Below, piece after piece: positions 8,566-18,214 of a stretch of DNA of 64,000 nt (its first letter is position 1; every line of letters begins with the position of its first letter). The notes below the pieces were generated by a model. That model was not told where the DNA came from. It worked only from the letters and a program-made list of their open reading frames with translations, and did not search any database. The stretch is taken from positions 1 through 64,000 of the forward strand of contig DAOSDC010000004.1 in NCBI GenBank assembly GCA_035361955.1, given 5' to 3'. The stretch comes from UBA6120 sp035361955 (GTDB taxonomy: Bacteria > Bacillota_I > Bacilli_A > RFN20 > CAG-826). A program made the position numbers and the translations under genes.

Positions 8566-9447
8566 ATGGCGCGAACCATACGATCAAGACATAGCAAGCT
8601 GACGCGACACGAAGAACGAGTCGCGCTCTTGTTCGTCATTATTCCCATCATCGGATTTCTGATTTTCACGCTTGCTAGTTTTAGTTACGGGTTTTATCAA
8701 TCGTTCACCGATTTCAATCCGGTGCGCATGGAAACGCGCTGGGTTTGGTTCGATAACTATAAAGATTTGCTTGCCGATGAAAATTTCCGCGAAGCGATTG
8801 GTAACACTATCGTCTTAATGTCGGCAATGCCGATTGGAATCAGCTTAGGTTTGCTATTGGCCGTTTATTTGAAAAACTTAGCAAAGGGCAGTATGCTCTT
8901 GTCGCTATTTTATTACCTACCAGCGATTACCTCGGCGGTTGCCGTCAATATTATCTGGCGCTACATCTTCAATGCCGAATATGGTTTCATCAATCAATTT
9001 TTCGGATTATCGATTGACTGGATCGGCATCGATTATTGGTTTATTAAAATTGCGTTATGGATTAAAGGTGTTTGGTCGGCCATCGGCGTGACGATGATTT
9101 TGTATTTGGCCGGACTTAACAACATTCCTAAGGAATACTATGAGGCTTCTTCGCTTGATGGGGCCGGCAAATTGCAGCAGTTACTACATATTACGATTCC
9201 GCTACTTAATCCAACGACGTTTTACCTCGTTGTTACGGCAATTATCGGAGGACTACAAAGCTTTGCCGAATCGCAAATATTCGCCAATGGCCAAAAAGGT
9301 GCTCGAACGATTGTTTGGTACATCTGGAATAAAGGCATTTATCAAGGAAAGTATGGTCTGGCTTCAGCGGCTTCGTTTATGCTGGCAGCCGTCATCATCA
9401 TTGTCACGATCATCCAATTCAAACGAAGCAAGATGTTGGATATATAA
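8566..9447 (+). CDS. ABC sugar transporter permease (MalF/UgpA-like)
   Basis: 293 residues with six predicted membrane helices. The cytoplasmic EAA loop is visible near residues 190-215 (EASSLDGAGKLQQLLHITIP) and would dock the ATPase. AAAGGAAG precedes the start. It pairs with the permease at 9451 to form the membrane channel and takes substrate from the lipoprotein at 7191. Confidence 0.92.
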   Translation: MARTIRSRHSKLTRHEERVALLFVIIPIIGFLIFTLASFSYGFYQSFTDFNPVRMETRWVWFDNYKDLLADENFREAIGNTIVLMSAMPIGISLGLLLAVYLKNLAKGSMLLSLFYYLPAITSAVAVNIIWRYIFNAEYGFINQFFGLSIDWIGIDYWFIKIALWIKGVWSAIGVTMILYLAGLNNIPKEYYEASSLDGAGKLQQLLHITIPLLNPTTFYLVVTAIIGGLQSFAESQIFANGQKGARTIVWYIWNKGIYQGKYGLASAASFMLAAVIIIVTIIQFKRSKMLDI

Positions 9448-9450
9448 CCG

Positions 9451-10374
9451 ATGGAAGCATTGTTAAAAAACAAGAAAATCAAACCGATGAAAATTAAACG
9501 CACAACACCGGAGAAATGGGCGTTCGGCATCGCGACTTTCTTTGTGCTCGTCGGCGCCATATCAATGATATTCCCATATTTCTGGATGTTTTCGACTTCC
9601 CTAAAAACTATCGGGGAAGCTAACAGCATCAATTTGATATTGTGGCCCAGCAATCCGAATTGGGGCGTGTTTGGCGAGGTGTTGACCAACTCATCGATCA
9701 GCTTTATCCGCTCAATTGGCAATACGCTGTTCGTCGAAGTGATTGTCATCGTAATCGGCACTTTCTCATCCACTTTGGCGGCATTTGCATTTGCCAAGAT
9801 GAAGATGCGTTATCGCAAAACGATTTTGATTATCTTGATGTCGACGATGATGGTACCATATGCCGCAGTAATGCTTCCCCAATATCGCGCCTATTTGGAA
9901 CTTACGAATATATTAAAAATCGATATGAGCAACCCGTGGCCATGGCCTCTTATTCCGTTAATCTTGCCGGGCTTGTTTGGCAATATCGGCATGACGTTTT
10001 TCCTGATTGCAGCCATGAAGGGCGCAGTTCCCGATTCGTTAGTGGAATCGGCTAAGATCGATGGCGCGGGCTATTTCCGCATTTATTGGCAAATCGCCTT
10101 GCCGCTTACCAAGCCCGCGATCGCCGCCCAAGTTATCTTTTGGTTCGTCGGCATTTGGAATGATTTCTTCGCACCTTCAATCTATTTGACTAATAAATCA
10201 GTGTGGACGCTTCAAGTCGCCATCACTTCACTCAACTCAAGCTATGGAACAGGAACGAATATTCCTTGGATTATGGCCGGCTCGTTCATGGCCTCAATTC
10301 CGATGATTATTGTTTTCTTGGCATTTAGGAAAATGTTTGTCCAATCAGTCTCGCTCAGCGGCATTAAGGAATAA
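9451..10374 (+). CDS. ABC sugar transporter permease (MalG/UgpE-like)
   Basis: 307 residues, six predicted membrane helices, the first after a basic N-terminus of about 25 residues. The EAA loop is ESAKIDGAGYFRIYWQIALP near residues 195-215. The gene starts 3 bases after the previous stop with little ribosome-site signal, so translation is likely coupled. It is the second half of the heterodimeric sugar channel. Confidence 0.92.
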   Translation: MEALLKNKKIKPMKIKRTTPEKWAFGIATFFVLVGAISMIFPYFWMFSTSLKTIGEANSINLILWPSNPNWGVFGEVLTNSSISFIRSIGNTLFVEVIVIVIGTFSSTLAAFAFAKMKMRYRKTILIILMSTMMVPYAAVMLPQYRAYLELTNILKIDMSNPWPWPLIPLILPGLFGNIGMTFFLIAAMKGAVPDSLVESAKIDGAGYFRIYWQIALPLTKPAIAAQVIFWFVGIWNDFFAPSIYLTNKSVWTLQVAITSLNSSYGTGTNIPWIMAGSFMASIPMIIVFLAFRKMFVQSVSLSGIKE

Positions 10375-10376
10375 CG

Positions 10377-12476
10377 ATGACGTACAAGAATCCATTGACG
10401 GCCACGCATCGGCAAACCGATCACTACGGCGATCCGTTCGTTTTCCGCTATCAGGGAAAGTATTATTTGTTCGTGTCGACGCCCGATGGGGCGACCAACA
10501 TCCGCGTCTTTATTAGTGATGATTTGATTAATTTCTCATATTTAGGCGATGCCGTCGACGAACCGCTGTTAGAGGCGGCTTATGCCCCAGAAATCATTTA
10601 CGCTTACAACAAGTTTTACATGGTGACTTCCCCAAAAGGTAATGGCCATTATATTTATGTGTCCGACCAACCCGAGGGGCCATATCGACGGTTGACTGAT
10701 AACGTCAATTCGATGATTGACGGCAGTTTCTTTGTCGGCCCCGATGGCATGCTTCATTTATTGCGGGCTGATCACGCCGGCATTGCCTTGCTCGACGTGT
10801 CGCCCGAAGGCAAACTATCCAATCGGCGGAATCTAGGCGCTTATCTGAATGCTTGGACCGAAGGTCCACACCTTTTCTATCGCGATGGTTATTATTATTT
10901 GACCTACTGCGGCAATCATTTGCTTAGCAAAGGATATCGTATCGCTTATGCCACCTCGAAACGCTTTGATGGTGACTTTGAGGAAGGAATCAACAATCCG
11001 TTACTTATCAACACAAACGAAGGTTATACGCGATTAGGTCATAGCTCGTCGGTTTTAGCTCCTGATCTCGATGGCCACTATATCGTTTACCATACGATGG
11101 AACAAGGCGACAACGGTTTCCTGCCAAGAAAGTTCATGATTGATCGACTGCGTTTTTCCGGGCGCTTGATGCATGCCAGTTCATCGAATTTTGAAATCAT
11201 CAGCCCATTACGACCTAAATATGAAACTTTTGATCCTGTTAAAGACATGATCCGCTGTGGCTTAATGCTACTTTCAAAAGCCAAGACGAGCAATCGCTAT
11301 ACGCTTGAAGCGTCCTTTAAAGGAAGTACCGCTCTTGTGGTTGGTTATCAATCAAGCGACCATTACATCGAGATAAAAAGCGAAGATAAACAGCTCGTTT
11401 TAATTAGACACGAGGATGGATTAAAAACGATTGAAAAATTTGTATGTCCCTTTGATTTTTCGCATTTTCATACGATACGACTCATCAATGATGAGCACTG
11501 CGAGATATTGATCGATAACGCCATCATTGCCATAACTTCATCGCTCCAAGCGGGACAGATTGGCTATCTTGGTGCTGGCACGTATGCCTACACGGCGTTT
11601 AACGACCACGCTAACGGCAGTAGCGATTGCCATTATCCAAGTGTGCTGCCGGGCATCATCGACATATCACATCGATGCGCTAATTCTGGTGTCCAACTAG
11701 ACCGAGTGGACGGTATCCCCTTTATAGGGATGAAAGAAGAACGATATGAATATGTCACATCTAATGGCGGCACATATGCGCTGTTTGCTTATGCCCATGT
11801 ATCAGAAGCATCGACCATCACCGTCAATGACCAGGTGATTGATGTGTATCCGACGCCAAGTGAGTATAAGTATTTATCATATTTCATCGGTTATGTTGAT
11901 CTTGAAAAGCTCGGGACGGTTAAACTATCACTAATTAAAGGAAGCATCGATTACAAATTCCTGACGCTTGATAAAGCGCCGCGATATTCGACTAAAATTG
12001 GTTTTATCGAACATGACGGAACATTGGTTCCTCATCAAAATAAAGATAGTTTCTTGTTAGAAAAAGACATTAGTGATTCGTTTGACGTCTCGTGTGAATT
12101 TACCATTTCCGCTTTACGACCATACGATGTATTCGGAATGCTATTAGCCACGCGGCAATATTCGAATGAGTATCCGCAGGCGCGCTTACCTCTAGTTGGA
12201 TATTTGGTTGGTTTTGAAGGCGGGCTTTTAATCATCGACCGCCTGAACTATGGCCGGCACCGCGTCTATGATCGACCGACTTCAATCAAGGAAAATGTTT
12301 CATATAATCTTCGGGTAACGTTTTCTAATGGTCGCTTTGAAGTATTCCTTGATGGTCAATCACTCATAACAACGACAGTCAGTCAACCCGCTTATTTAGG
12401 CGGACACGGTCTTTATGCTTCCCTTGGCAGCTCAGTTAGCTTAAGTCATTTGACTTTGCATAAGGAAAGGAGGTAA
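10377..12476 (+). CDS. Cytoplasmic GH43-like glycosidase with C-terminal beta-sandwich domains
   Basis: 699 residues, no signal peptide. The first 300 residues are a GH43-type five-bladed propeller: D19 (base, in YGDPFVF), D115 (pKa modulator, in MIDGSFFV) and E162 (acid, in WTEGPHLF) match the family's three carboxylates in order and spacing. The remaining 400 residues look like two beta-sandwich, LamG-like domains. The protein is the cytoplasmic counterpart of the secreted paralogues at 15724 and 18215. GH43 enzymes include arabinofuranosidases, xylosidases and galactosidases; which activity applies is unknown. It begins 2 bases after the permease stop, with AAGGAA upstream. Confidence 0.85.
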   Translation: MTYKNPLTATHRQTDHYGDPFVFRYQGKYYLFVSTPDGATNIRVFISDDLINFSYLGDAVDEPLLEAAYAPEIIYAYNKFYMVTSPKGNGHYIYVSDQPEGPYRRLTDNVNSMIDGSFFVGPDGMLHLLRADHAGIALLDVSPEGKLSNRRNLGAYLNAWTEGPHLFYRDGYYYLTYCGNHLLSKGYRIAYATSKRFDGDFEEGINNPLLINTNEGYTRLGHSSSVLAPDLDGHYIVYHTMEQGDNGFLPRKFMIDRLRFSGRLMHASSSNFEIISPLRPKYETFDPVKDMIRCGLMLLSKAKTSNRYTLEASFKGSTALVVGYQSSDHYIEIKSEDKQLVLIRHEDGLKTIEKFVCPFDFSHFHTIRLINDEHCEILIDNAIIAITSSLQAGQIGYLGAGTYAYTAFNDHANGSSDCHYPSVLPGIIDISHRCANSGVQLDRVDGIPFIGMKEERYEYVTSNGGTYALFAYAHVSEASTITVNDQVIDVYPTPSEYKYLSYFIGYVDLEKLGTVKLSLIKGSIDYKFLTLDKAPRYSTKIGFIEHDGTLVPHQNKDSFLLEKDISDSFDVSCEFTISALRPYDVFGMLLATRQYSNEYPQARLPLVGYLVGFEGGLLIIDRLNYGRHRVYDRPTSIKENVSYNLRVTFSNGRFEVFLDGQSLITTTVSQPAYLGGHGLYASLGSSVSLSHLTLHKERR

Positions 12477-12489
12477 ACAAAACAAATCC

Positions 12490-12660
12490 ATGAATCGCCA
12501 AATGAGAATCGGTTTTATCCTTTGGGTATCGTTTTGTATCCTCGTCATTATTTTTGCAATTGGATACGTCATCCACGGACAACTACAAGCCAATTCGCAG
12601 TCTTTGGCACAACTACTTACCGCTATTAAAACCCCACATATGCCATTTTGGGGATTATAA
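12490..12660 (+). CDS. Small single-pass membrane protein, 56 residues
   Basis: The frame encodes 56 residues: a short basic start (MNRQMRIG), one strong hydrophobic helix (about 8-29) and a polar C-terminal tail ending PHMPFWGL. It fills the space between the GH43-like gene and the next lipoprotein gene and reads in the operon direction. A full AGGAGGT lies 15 bases upstream of the ATG, longer than the usual 5-10, which weakens the start call; no other start codon fits the frame. I do not recognise a family. It could be a small transporter or membrane-enzyme accessory subunit. Confidence 0.5.
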   Translation: MNRQMRIGFILWVSFCILVIIFAIGYVIHGQLQANSQSLAQLLTAIKTPHMPFWGL

Positions 12661-12669
12661 GGAGGATTA

Positions 12670-13500
12670 ATGAAGATAAGCAAACTATTATTTACGGCAT
12701 TAGCGGCTCTTTTATTGGCTTCTTGTACATCAATCGGAAGCTCCTCAGCAGCTTCAACCAGCAGTAGCCAAGCGCCGACATCGAGCGAAACGCCCGCTGA
12801 TGAAATCGTCACCGATGACAATCCATTCGACGTCGATGGCAATTTTGAGACCCCCGAGTTAACGATTGATGGGTTGATGAATGAATCTGAATGGAATGAT
12901 GCTAGCTATGCAAGTCCCACAGTCAGCATTCCTCGTCATGGTTCCAATGCGGCGAGCGTCAAATTTTACCGGGGCCAAAAAGCGTTGTTCGTATTCTTTG
13001 ATGTCACCGACAACAATCTGTTAACCGATGGCGACGCTAATGGCGATCCGGTTAATCGGTCGGACTCGATCGAGTTATATCTCGATGTCGATAACGATGG
13101 CATCAACAACCAAGGCGATGATATTCAAGTAAACATCGGAGTCCATGGCCGTACTAGAATCCTGACCGGCTCAGACAACGTTTGGGGCACTTGGAATGGA
13201 CTCGTCAGTTTCGAAGTATCGGTCAACGGCACCATTAATAATTCCGCTGACGTTGATACCGGCTTTGGAATTGAAATCATGTTGCCATATAGTGCCATGA
13301 ACATGACCCGCGACGACGCGATTGGGTTTAGTTTTGGCGCCCCAGACCGCTATTTGGCTGGTGGTAACATCATTGGGACAAACTACGACTGGTTCGGGTG
13401 GTTTGTCGGTGAAACGTTTATCGATCCGCAACAAGCCAGCGCTTATATGGTGCTGACCACGAACCAAATCATTACTCGAAGCGAATATAACGCCTTGTAG
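12670..13500 (+). CDS. Lipoprotein with CBM9/DOMON-like carbohydrate-binding domain
   Basis: 276 residues. The lipobox is LASC (C19), then a Ser/Thr/Ala stalk to about residue 45. Residues about 57-270 form one beta-sandwich that opens with the CBM9-like phrase LTIDGLMNESEWNDA and later has DSIELYLDVDNDG. That pattern is typical of the family that binds sugar ends or polymers beside secreted glycosidases. GGAGG precedes the ATG. The protein is probably a surface glycan-binding partner for the secreted GH43-like enzymes and the importer. Confidence 0.75.
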   Translation: MKISKLLFTALAALLLASCTSIGSSSAASTSSSQAPTSSETPADEIVTDDNPFDVDGNFETPELTIDGLMNESEWNDASYASPTVSIPRHGSNAASVKFYRGQKALFVFFDVTDNNLLTDGDANGDPVNRSDSIELYLDVDNDGINNQGDDIQVNIGVHGRTRILTGSDNVWGTWNGLVSFEVSVNGTINNSADVDTGFGIEIMLPYSAMNMTRDDAIGFSFGAPDRYLAGGNIIGTNYDWFGWFVGETFIDPQQASAYMVLTTNQIITRSEYNAL

Positions 13501-13518
13501 CGTTAAGAAAGGAACAAG

Positions 13519-15708
13519 ATGAAAAGAAAATCATATTCTCTATTCGCATTTGCCGGCCTCGCGCTTTTATTAGGCGCGTGCCAAAGCTCCTTGACTCCCT
13601 CCTCCTCTTCGGAAACTCCGTCGATTAGTTCCGAAACTCCCTCATCGACGAGCGTGACCACAAGTTCGGAGACTCCCACCTCAAGTTCGAGTTCCACTTC
13701 CGTCTCGTCATCGGAAATTCCATCCTCTTCGGAAGTCGTTATCACCGACTTCGTGATTTCGGGCACCGTCTTAGGTCCCGAAGCGGCTCCGATTGAAAAT
13801 GCAATCGTGACACTGGGCAATGATGCCTCGCAAGCGACGTTTACCGACGCATCAGGCGCGTATGCGTTTGACGCGATTGAACTTCCCGACCCGATGTCGG
13901 TCAAAGTCTCACACCCCGATTTCTTCGGTGAAGAATTAGAAGTTGCCGCCGCTGACGCCACAGGCGCTGCGATTGACGCTTCGTTCACGCTGGAAGCGGC
14001 CACATACATTGACCTCGGCCCGGACACCACCTTTGGTGGTAAGTTTGGTCTTAACGCTTCGTATGAAGTCGCTTATGGCGAACATGCCTTAGCCGTTCGT
14101 AACGTTGCCGCAGGCAGCAGCGAATGGGCCGACAATCATAAGGTTGAAATCTACATCGACACCGGCACGGCAACCGCAGGCCGTGATAACACGACCTTCC
14201 TCGTGCAACCTTGGGCGAAACTCTCATACGAAGATGACGCCATTAACTATTATGCCGAAGGTCGTCCCGCACTCGAAGACACGTTTGGCTTCGTCAAGTA
14301 TTTTGACGCCGACGTCTTCCACGTTACCGTACCTTATGCCTTATTAGCCGTTGAGTCGAATCCTGTACCAGTCGAAGGAGACGCCTTTGGGTTCTCAATC
14401 GGTATTTGGAATCAAACAGCAGTAGATTGGGATGGCTGGGGCTGGTGGAGTTCACCGGCAACCGATGCCCAAATTGCGTATAACGTCGAATACGGCACCA
14501 ACTTCATCGCGCCGGAACAGTCTCGTCGCTATGTTCGTCTATTAGGCGATGGCACGATTACGTTTACGAAATCAGACGGTGAAATTTGGGTCTACGTCCC
14601 ACCAGTTGAATCAAATCTCGAAGATTTAGATCTGACGACTTTGACATACCATTCATTCAATTCCACCTTTGGTGGTGGGCAAGTTCCCGGCGGTGTCACG
14701 CCTCATGTGAGCCGCACAAGCGATTTAGCGCTGGCCGTTAAATTCACGACCACGCAACCATCATGGGATGCTTATACGATCGAATTCTTCCTCGACACGG
14801 GCAGCGCAACAGCTGGACGTACCGATGGCACGACTTGGCGCTTCAACGTATTTGGTAACGGCAATGTCGCCACGATTACCTCATTTGGTGGTACGGCTTT
14901 TAGCAACGCTGAAACGAAAACGACCGTCGATGGCACCAATTTGTACTTTGCCGTCAGTTATGAAGCCTTAGCGATTGCCAGTACCGATCAATTTGGTGTC
15001 ACCTTTGGCGCGTTAGCGTCTGGTTGGGATGGCTGGGGACTTTCTGGCGTTCCGTTTGTCGCCGCTTATGAAGCGGAAAAAGGTGGCGGTTTCGTCGCTC
15101 CCGAAATCCCCCACAAATACATTCGCGTTTTATCAAATGGCGCCCTGACTTGGACGCTTAATGATGGCTCGTTTGTGTCACGCGACACCTTAACCGGTGG
15201 TTACCGCGTACTTGAAAGCAACTTCGGTGGCAAATTCTTCTCCGGTGGCATTTCCTTTAAGGCACGCCATGGGGCAACGGGTATTGAATTCGTATTTACG
15301 GCTCCCGTGAATTTTGAAACCCACCACAAGATCGAACTCTTTATCGACACTGGTTGGGCCAATGCCGGTCAAGACGCATCCACGCGTCGCATCGACATTT
15401 GGGCTAACAGCGACGTCATCGCCGGAGTCGAAAAGAACGTTGATGGCGCTGTGATCAGCGTCAACGTGCTTTACACCACGCTCGATATCAGCGCGACCGA
15501 TCAAATCGGTTTCTCAGTTGGTATTTGGAACCAAAGCGCAGTTGACTGGGATGGTTGGGGCTATGGCGGCGCTCCATTTGCGACGGCCTATGAAACGGCC
15601 TATGGCAATACGTTCATCGCGCCAGAACATGCGAACCGCTACATCCGCTTATTATCAGATGATTCATTAACATTTACCTTAGCGAATTTCTCGTTCTACC
15701 ACGCCTAA
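13519..15708 (+). CDS. Surface lipoprotein with CarboxypepD_reg-like domain and three tandem beta-sandwich repeats
   Basis: 729 residues. Lipobox LGAC (C21), then a Ser/Thr/Glu-rich stalk to about residue 73. Residues 76-160 are a carboxypeptidase-regulatory-like beta-sandwich. Three homologous units follow at about 165-351, 376-553 and 562-725. Each has a DTGxAxAGR segment (near 214, 426 and 610), a DGWG segment after about 85 residues, and an APExxxRYIRLL-type close. The layout resembles CBM9/DOMON glycan-binding domains, but the repeats are diverged enough that I would not assign a family. It is probably a multivalent glycan-binding surface protein acting with the neighbouring GH43-like lipoprotein. 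Confidence 0.7.
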   Translation: MKRKSYSLFAFAGLALLLGACQSSLTPSSSSETPSISSETPSSTSVTTSSETPTSSSSSTSVSSSEIPSSSEVVITDFVISGTVLGPEAAPIENAIVTLGNDASQATFTDASGAYAFDAIELPDPMSVKVSHPDFFGEELEVAAADATGAAIDASFTLEAATYIDLGPDTTFGGKFGLNASYEVAYGEHALAVRNVAAGSSEWADNHKVEIYIDTGTATAGRDNTTFLVQPWAKLSYEDDAINYYAEGRPALEDTFGFVKYFDADVFHVTVPYALLAVESNPVPVEGDAFGFSIGIWNQTAVDWDGWGWWSSPATDAQIAYNVEYGTNFIAPEQSRRYVRLLGDGTITFTKSDGEIWVYVPPVESNLEDLDLTTLTYHSFNSTFGGGQVPGGVTPHVSRTSDLALAVKFTTTQPSWDAYTIEFFLDTGSATAGRTDGTTWRFNVFGNGNVATITSFGGTAFSNAETKTTVDGTNLYFAVSYEALAIASTDQFGVTFGALASGWDGWGLSGVPFVAAYEAEKGGGFVAPEIPHKYIRVLSNGALTWTLNDGSFVSRDTLTGGYRVLESNFGGKFFSGGISFKARHGATGIEFVFTAPVNFETHHKIELFIDTGWANAGQDASTRRIDIWANSDVIAGVEKNVDGAVISVNVLYTTLDISATDQIGFSVGIWNQSAVDWDGWGYGGAPFATAYETAYGNTFIAPEHANRYIRLLSDDSLTFTLANFSFYHA
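14011..15693 (+). repeat. Three tandem protein-level repeats of about 180 residues
   Basis: Units at 14011-14571, 14644-15177 and 15202-15693 encode the same domain three times, diverged at the DNA level. Units 1 and 3 are closest (both have an SIGIWNQ-type and a VDWDGWG segment), which suggests unit 2 diverged most. Confidence 0.75.
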
Positions 15709-15723
15709 GTAAGGGAGGTCTCG

Positions 15724-18159
15724 ATGAGAAAGACAAAAATTATCATATCGCTGACGCTAGCTATGCTTCTAGCGTCTTGCACAAGTTTATCGACTAGCAG
15801 CAGTTCCTCGGAGGGGAGTTCGCTCCCCTCCTCCCTACCCGATGGAGTAACCGAACCAGTTGCTCCCGAAGTACGCAATCTTTACGAAAATAGTTTTGGT
15901 GAAGACCGCATTCCTGATCAGTGGGACGCTTATGGGGTCGGTGATCCGTTCGTGTACCGCTACAATGGCGTTTACTACTTATATGTTTCGACCAAGGACT
16001 CGGAAACCGGCGTCCGTGGTTGGAAGAGTCTTGACCTTGTCAATTGGGAAAAAATCACTGGAACCGGCCTTGAAGAAGGTTATGTCAGCGATGATCCGAT
16101 TACCAAAGCGGCTTACGCTCCCGAGGTCATGTATCTAAACGGCAAGTTTTACATGTTGACTTCACCTGGTGGCAATGGACATTACATGCTGCGTGCCGAT
16201 GCCCCCGAAGGACCATTTGTGGCCATCACCGGCAATTTCGGACAGTCGATTGATGGAAGTTTCTTCCAAGACGATGACGAAAAGATTTACATGACGCGGT
16301 CAAATTCGGGTAACATCCGGATTGCACAGCTGAAGTCGGACTGGACGGCCAACACCTTGACTTTAAAGACGCTTGACAACACCCAAATCGGTAATTGGAC
16401 CGAAGGGTCATACATCTTGCGCCGCCACGGCATCAACTATATTACATACACGGGCACGCACGTGACCTCAGCCGGTTACCGCGTCGGTTATAGTTGGAGT
16501 GAAAGTTCACCGATTGCTCCTGCCGCCTATACTCAAGACCAAAACAACATCATCTTATCGACGAGTCCCGACTTCAATGGTTTGGGCCATAGCGCAACCG
16601 TGCTTGGTCCGGATATGGACAGTCATTACATCGTCTACCACAACTTACTAAACTCCGGCGGTCCGATTCGGGCTTACTCGATGAATCGTTTATTCTTCAA
16701 CGGCACCGACATGATGGCCTCTAATGTTAAACGGACAGGCAACATCGTGCCAAGTATGGCTGCTTTTTCAAGCCATGACGCCGCTACGGATTTGGATGTC
16801 TCTGGTGCGTTCTTATTATCAGAAATGACCACTGGTGATCAATTTACCGCCGAATGGAACTTTACCGGAACTGCGGGACAAGCGGTGTTTGCCTATAATT
16901 CGGACACCGACTACTCCTACATTTCTTGGAACGGAACCACCATTGAAGTTCACAAAGTCGACGGAAGTGATAATTTGCTACACTCCGTCGCCTTGAAGAG
17001 CACCCATCCAACCGATGTCTTACATACATTTAGAGTCATCTACCGCGATGGTTTGCTTGATTTACAATACGACAACATGACCAAAATATCCGGTCTTGAA
17101 GTCGCCCTTGAGCCAGGAAAAATCGGTTACAAGGACTTTGCCGCCAACGTGATTGGCTACACCGGCTTTTCGCACCATGCCCGTGGCAGTTCCGATAACG
17201 CCGAATTCAAACAGGAAAAAGCGCTCGCCAATAGTTTCGATATTGAACATAGCGAATTCGACAATGGTTCGACGCTCAAAAAACTGACGACGGGATTTGT
17301 TTCTCCCTCAGTTAAGACGGGGTCTTATGACCTTGATTTAAAATCTGGTGACAAAGCGCGCTATCTCCACTATTTCGATGAAGAAGGTTACTATAGCCTA
17401 TCGATGGCTGTGCCAGTTTCAATGATGGGTAAATACGTGACCATTAGCATCGATGAAACCGTAAAACGGATGCAAGTGCCAACTTACGAAGTTGACGCCA
17501 GCGTCGAGTACATTCAAGCCGAGTTAGGACGCTTCCCGATTCATAAGGGCAGCCACTATGTCAGTTTCACCGCCGAAGACGGCATCCAATTAAATAGCTA
17601 CACGTTTGACGTGGCCACGGATTCAACCGAATCATTTGATCACGACTTAACGACGCTTGGAGGCGACGCCATGCTCTATGCCAACGTGTGGAAAATTAAA
17701 AACGGCGGCCACTATGCAACCAGCGGTAACCGCCAATTGCTCTACATCGGCAAGCCGACCATCAGAGACGCAACAATTGAAGCCGATTTAAACTTCGATG
17801 GTGCAACCGCGGCTTCGACAGCCGGATTCTTGCTACGAGCTGGTAACGAAGCGTTCTCGGTCCACGAGAATAACGATTCGATTCAAGGTTATTACGTGGC
17901 GCTGAATAACGCCCAAATTTCACTACGTCGCAAAGACTACAACTGGACGCGCATCCTTGATTCAGCCGGGGGCACGTTTGCCTCAGGTAGCGACCACACT
18001 TTGCGTGTCTCGATTTCTGGTAATCGCATCATTATCAGCGTCAACGGCGTTGAATATCTAAACATCGTCGACCCAAGCCCATTTGGCACCGGCCATTTTG
18101 GGTTATACACCGATGGCGCGGCGACCACCTATAAGAACTTAAGCATTACGCTTGGATAG
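15724..18159 (+). CDS. Secreted GH43-like glycosidase lipoprotein
   Basis: 811 residues. Lipobox LASC (C19) and a short Ser stalk. Residues about 65-350 form a GH43-type propeller with D74 (GVGDPFVY), D177 (SIDGSFF) and E227 (NWTEGSY) as the likely catalytic carboxylates. Behind it are beta-sandwich regions: one around 355-480 ending in the shared YTGFSHHARGSSD phrase, a middle sandwich, and a LamG-like domain at about 640-811. GGGAGG precedes the ATG. This is the last gene of the operon before the terminator at 18168. It acts at the outer face of the membrane on a plant-type or other pentose/galactose polymer; the exact substrate is unknown. Confidence 0.85.
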   Translation: MRKTKIIISLTLAMLLASCTSLSTSSSSSEGSSLPSSLPDGVTEPVAPEVRNLYENSFGEDRIPDQWDAYGVGDPFVYRYNGVYYLYVSTKDSETGVRGWKSLDLVNWEKITGTGLEEGYVSDDPITKAAYAPEVMYLNGKFYMLTSPGGNGHYMLRADAPEGPFVAITGNFGQSIDGSFFQDDDEKIYMTRSNSGNIRIAQLKSDWTANTLTLKTLDNTQIGNWTEGSYILRRHGINYITYTGTHVTSAGYRVGYSWSESSPIAPAAYTQDQNNIILSTSPDFNGLGHSATVLGPDMDSHYIVYHNLLNSGGPIRAYSMNRLFFNGTDMMASNVKRTGNIVPSMAAFSSHDAATDLDVSGAFLLSEMTTGDQFTAEWNFTGTAGQAVFAYNSDTDYSYISWNGTTIEVHKVDGSDNLLHSVALKSTHPTDVLHTFRVIYRDGLLDLQYDNMTKISGLEVALEPGKIGYKDFAANVIGYTGFSHHARGSSDNAEFKQEKALANSFDIEHSEFDNGSTLKKLTTGFVSPSVKTGSYDLDLKSGDKARYLHYFDEEGYYSLSMAVPVSMMGKYVTISIDETVKRMQVPTYEVDASVEYIQAELGRFPIHKGSHYVSFTAEDGIQLNSYTFDVATDSTESFDHDLTTLGGDAMLYANVWKIKNGGHYATSGNRQLLYIGKPTIRDATIEADLNFDGATAASTAGFLLRAGNEAFSVHENNDSIQGYYVALNNAQISLRRKDYNWTRILDSAGGTFASGSDHTLRVSISGNRIIISVNGVEYLNIVDPSPFGTGHFGLYTDGAATTYKNLSITLG

Positions 18160-18167
18160 AGCAACCG

Positions 18168-18200
18168 ACCATCCCGCCCTCACAAAGCGGGATGGTTTTT
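18168..18200 (+). terminator. Intrinsic terminator of the 7191-18159 operon
   Basis: A GC-rich stem, ACCATCCCGC pairing with GCGGGATGG, is followed by five T. It separates the operon from the tandem paralogue starting at 18215. Confidence 0.85.
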
Positions 18201-18214
18201 GCTACCCTAATATC

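Noticed and set aside
13503..14030. Minus-strand open frame opposite the Ser/Thr-rich region
   Set aside because: It mirrors the codon bias of the coding strand and has no ribosome site or recognisable domain.
18152..18214. N-terminal extension of the tandem GH43-like protein
   Set aside because: It would be encoded by the intrinsic terminator and would place 21 polar residues before the signal peptide.
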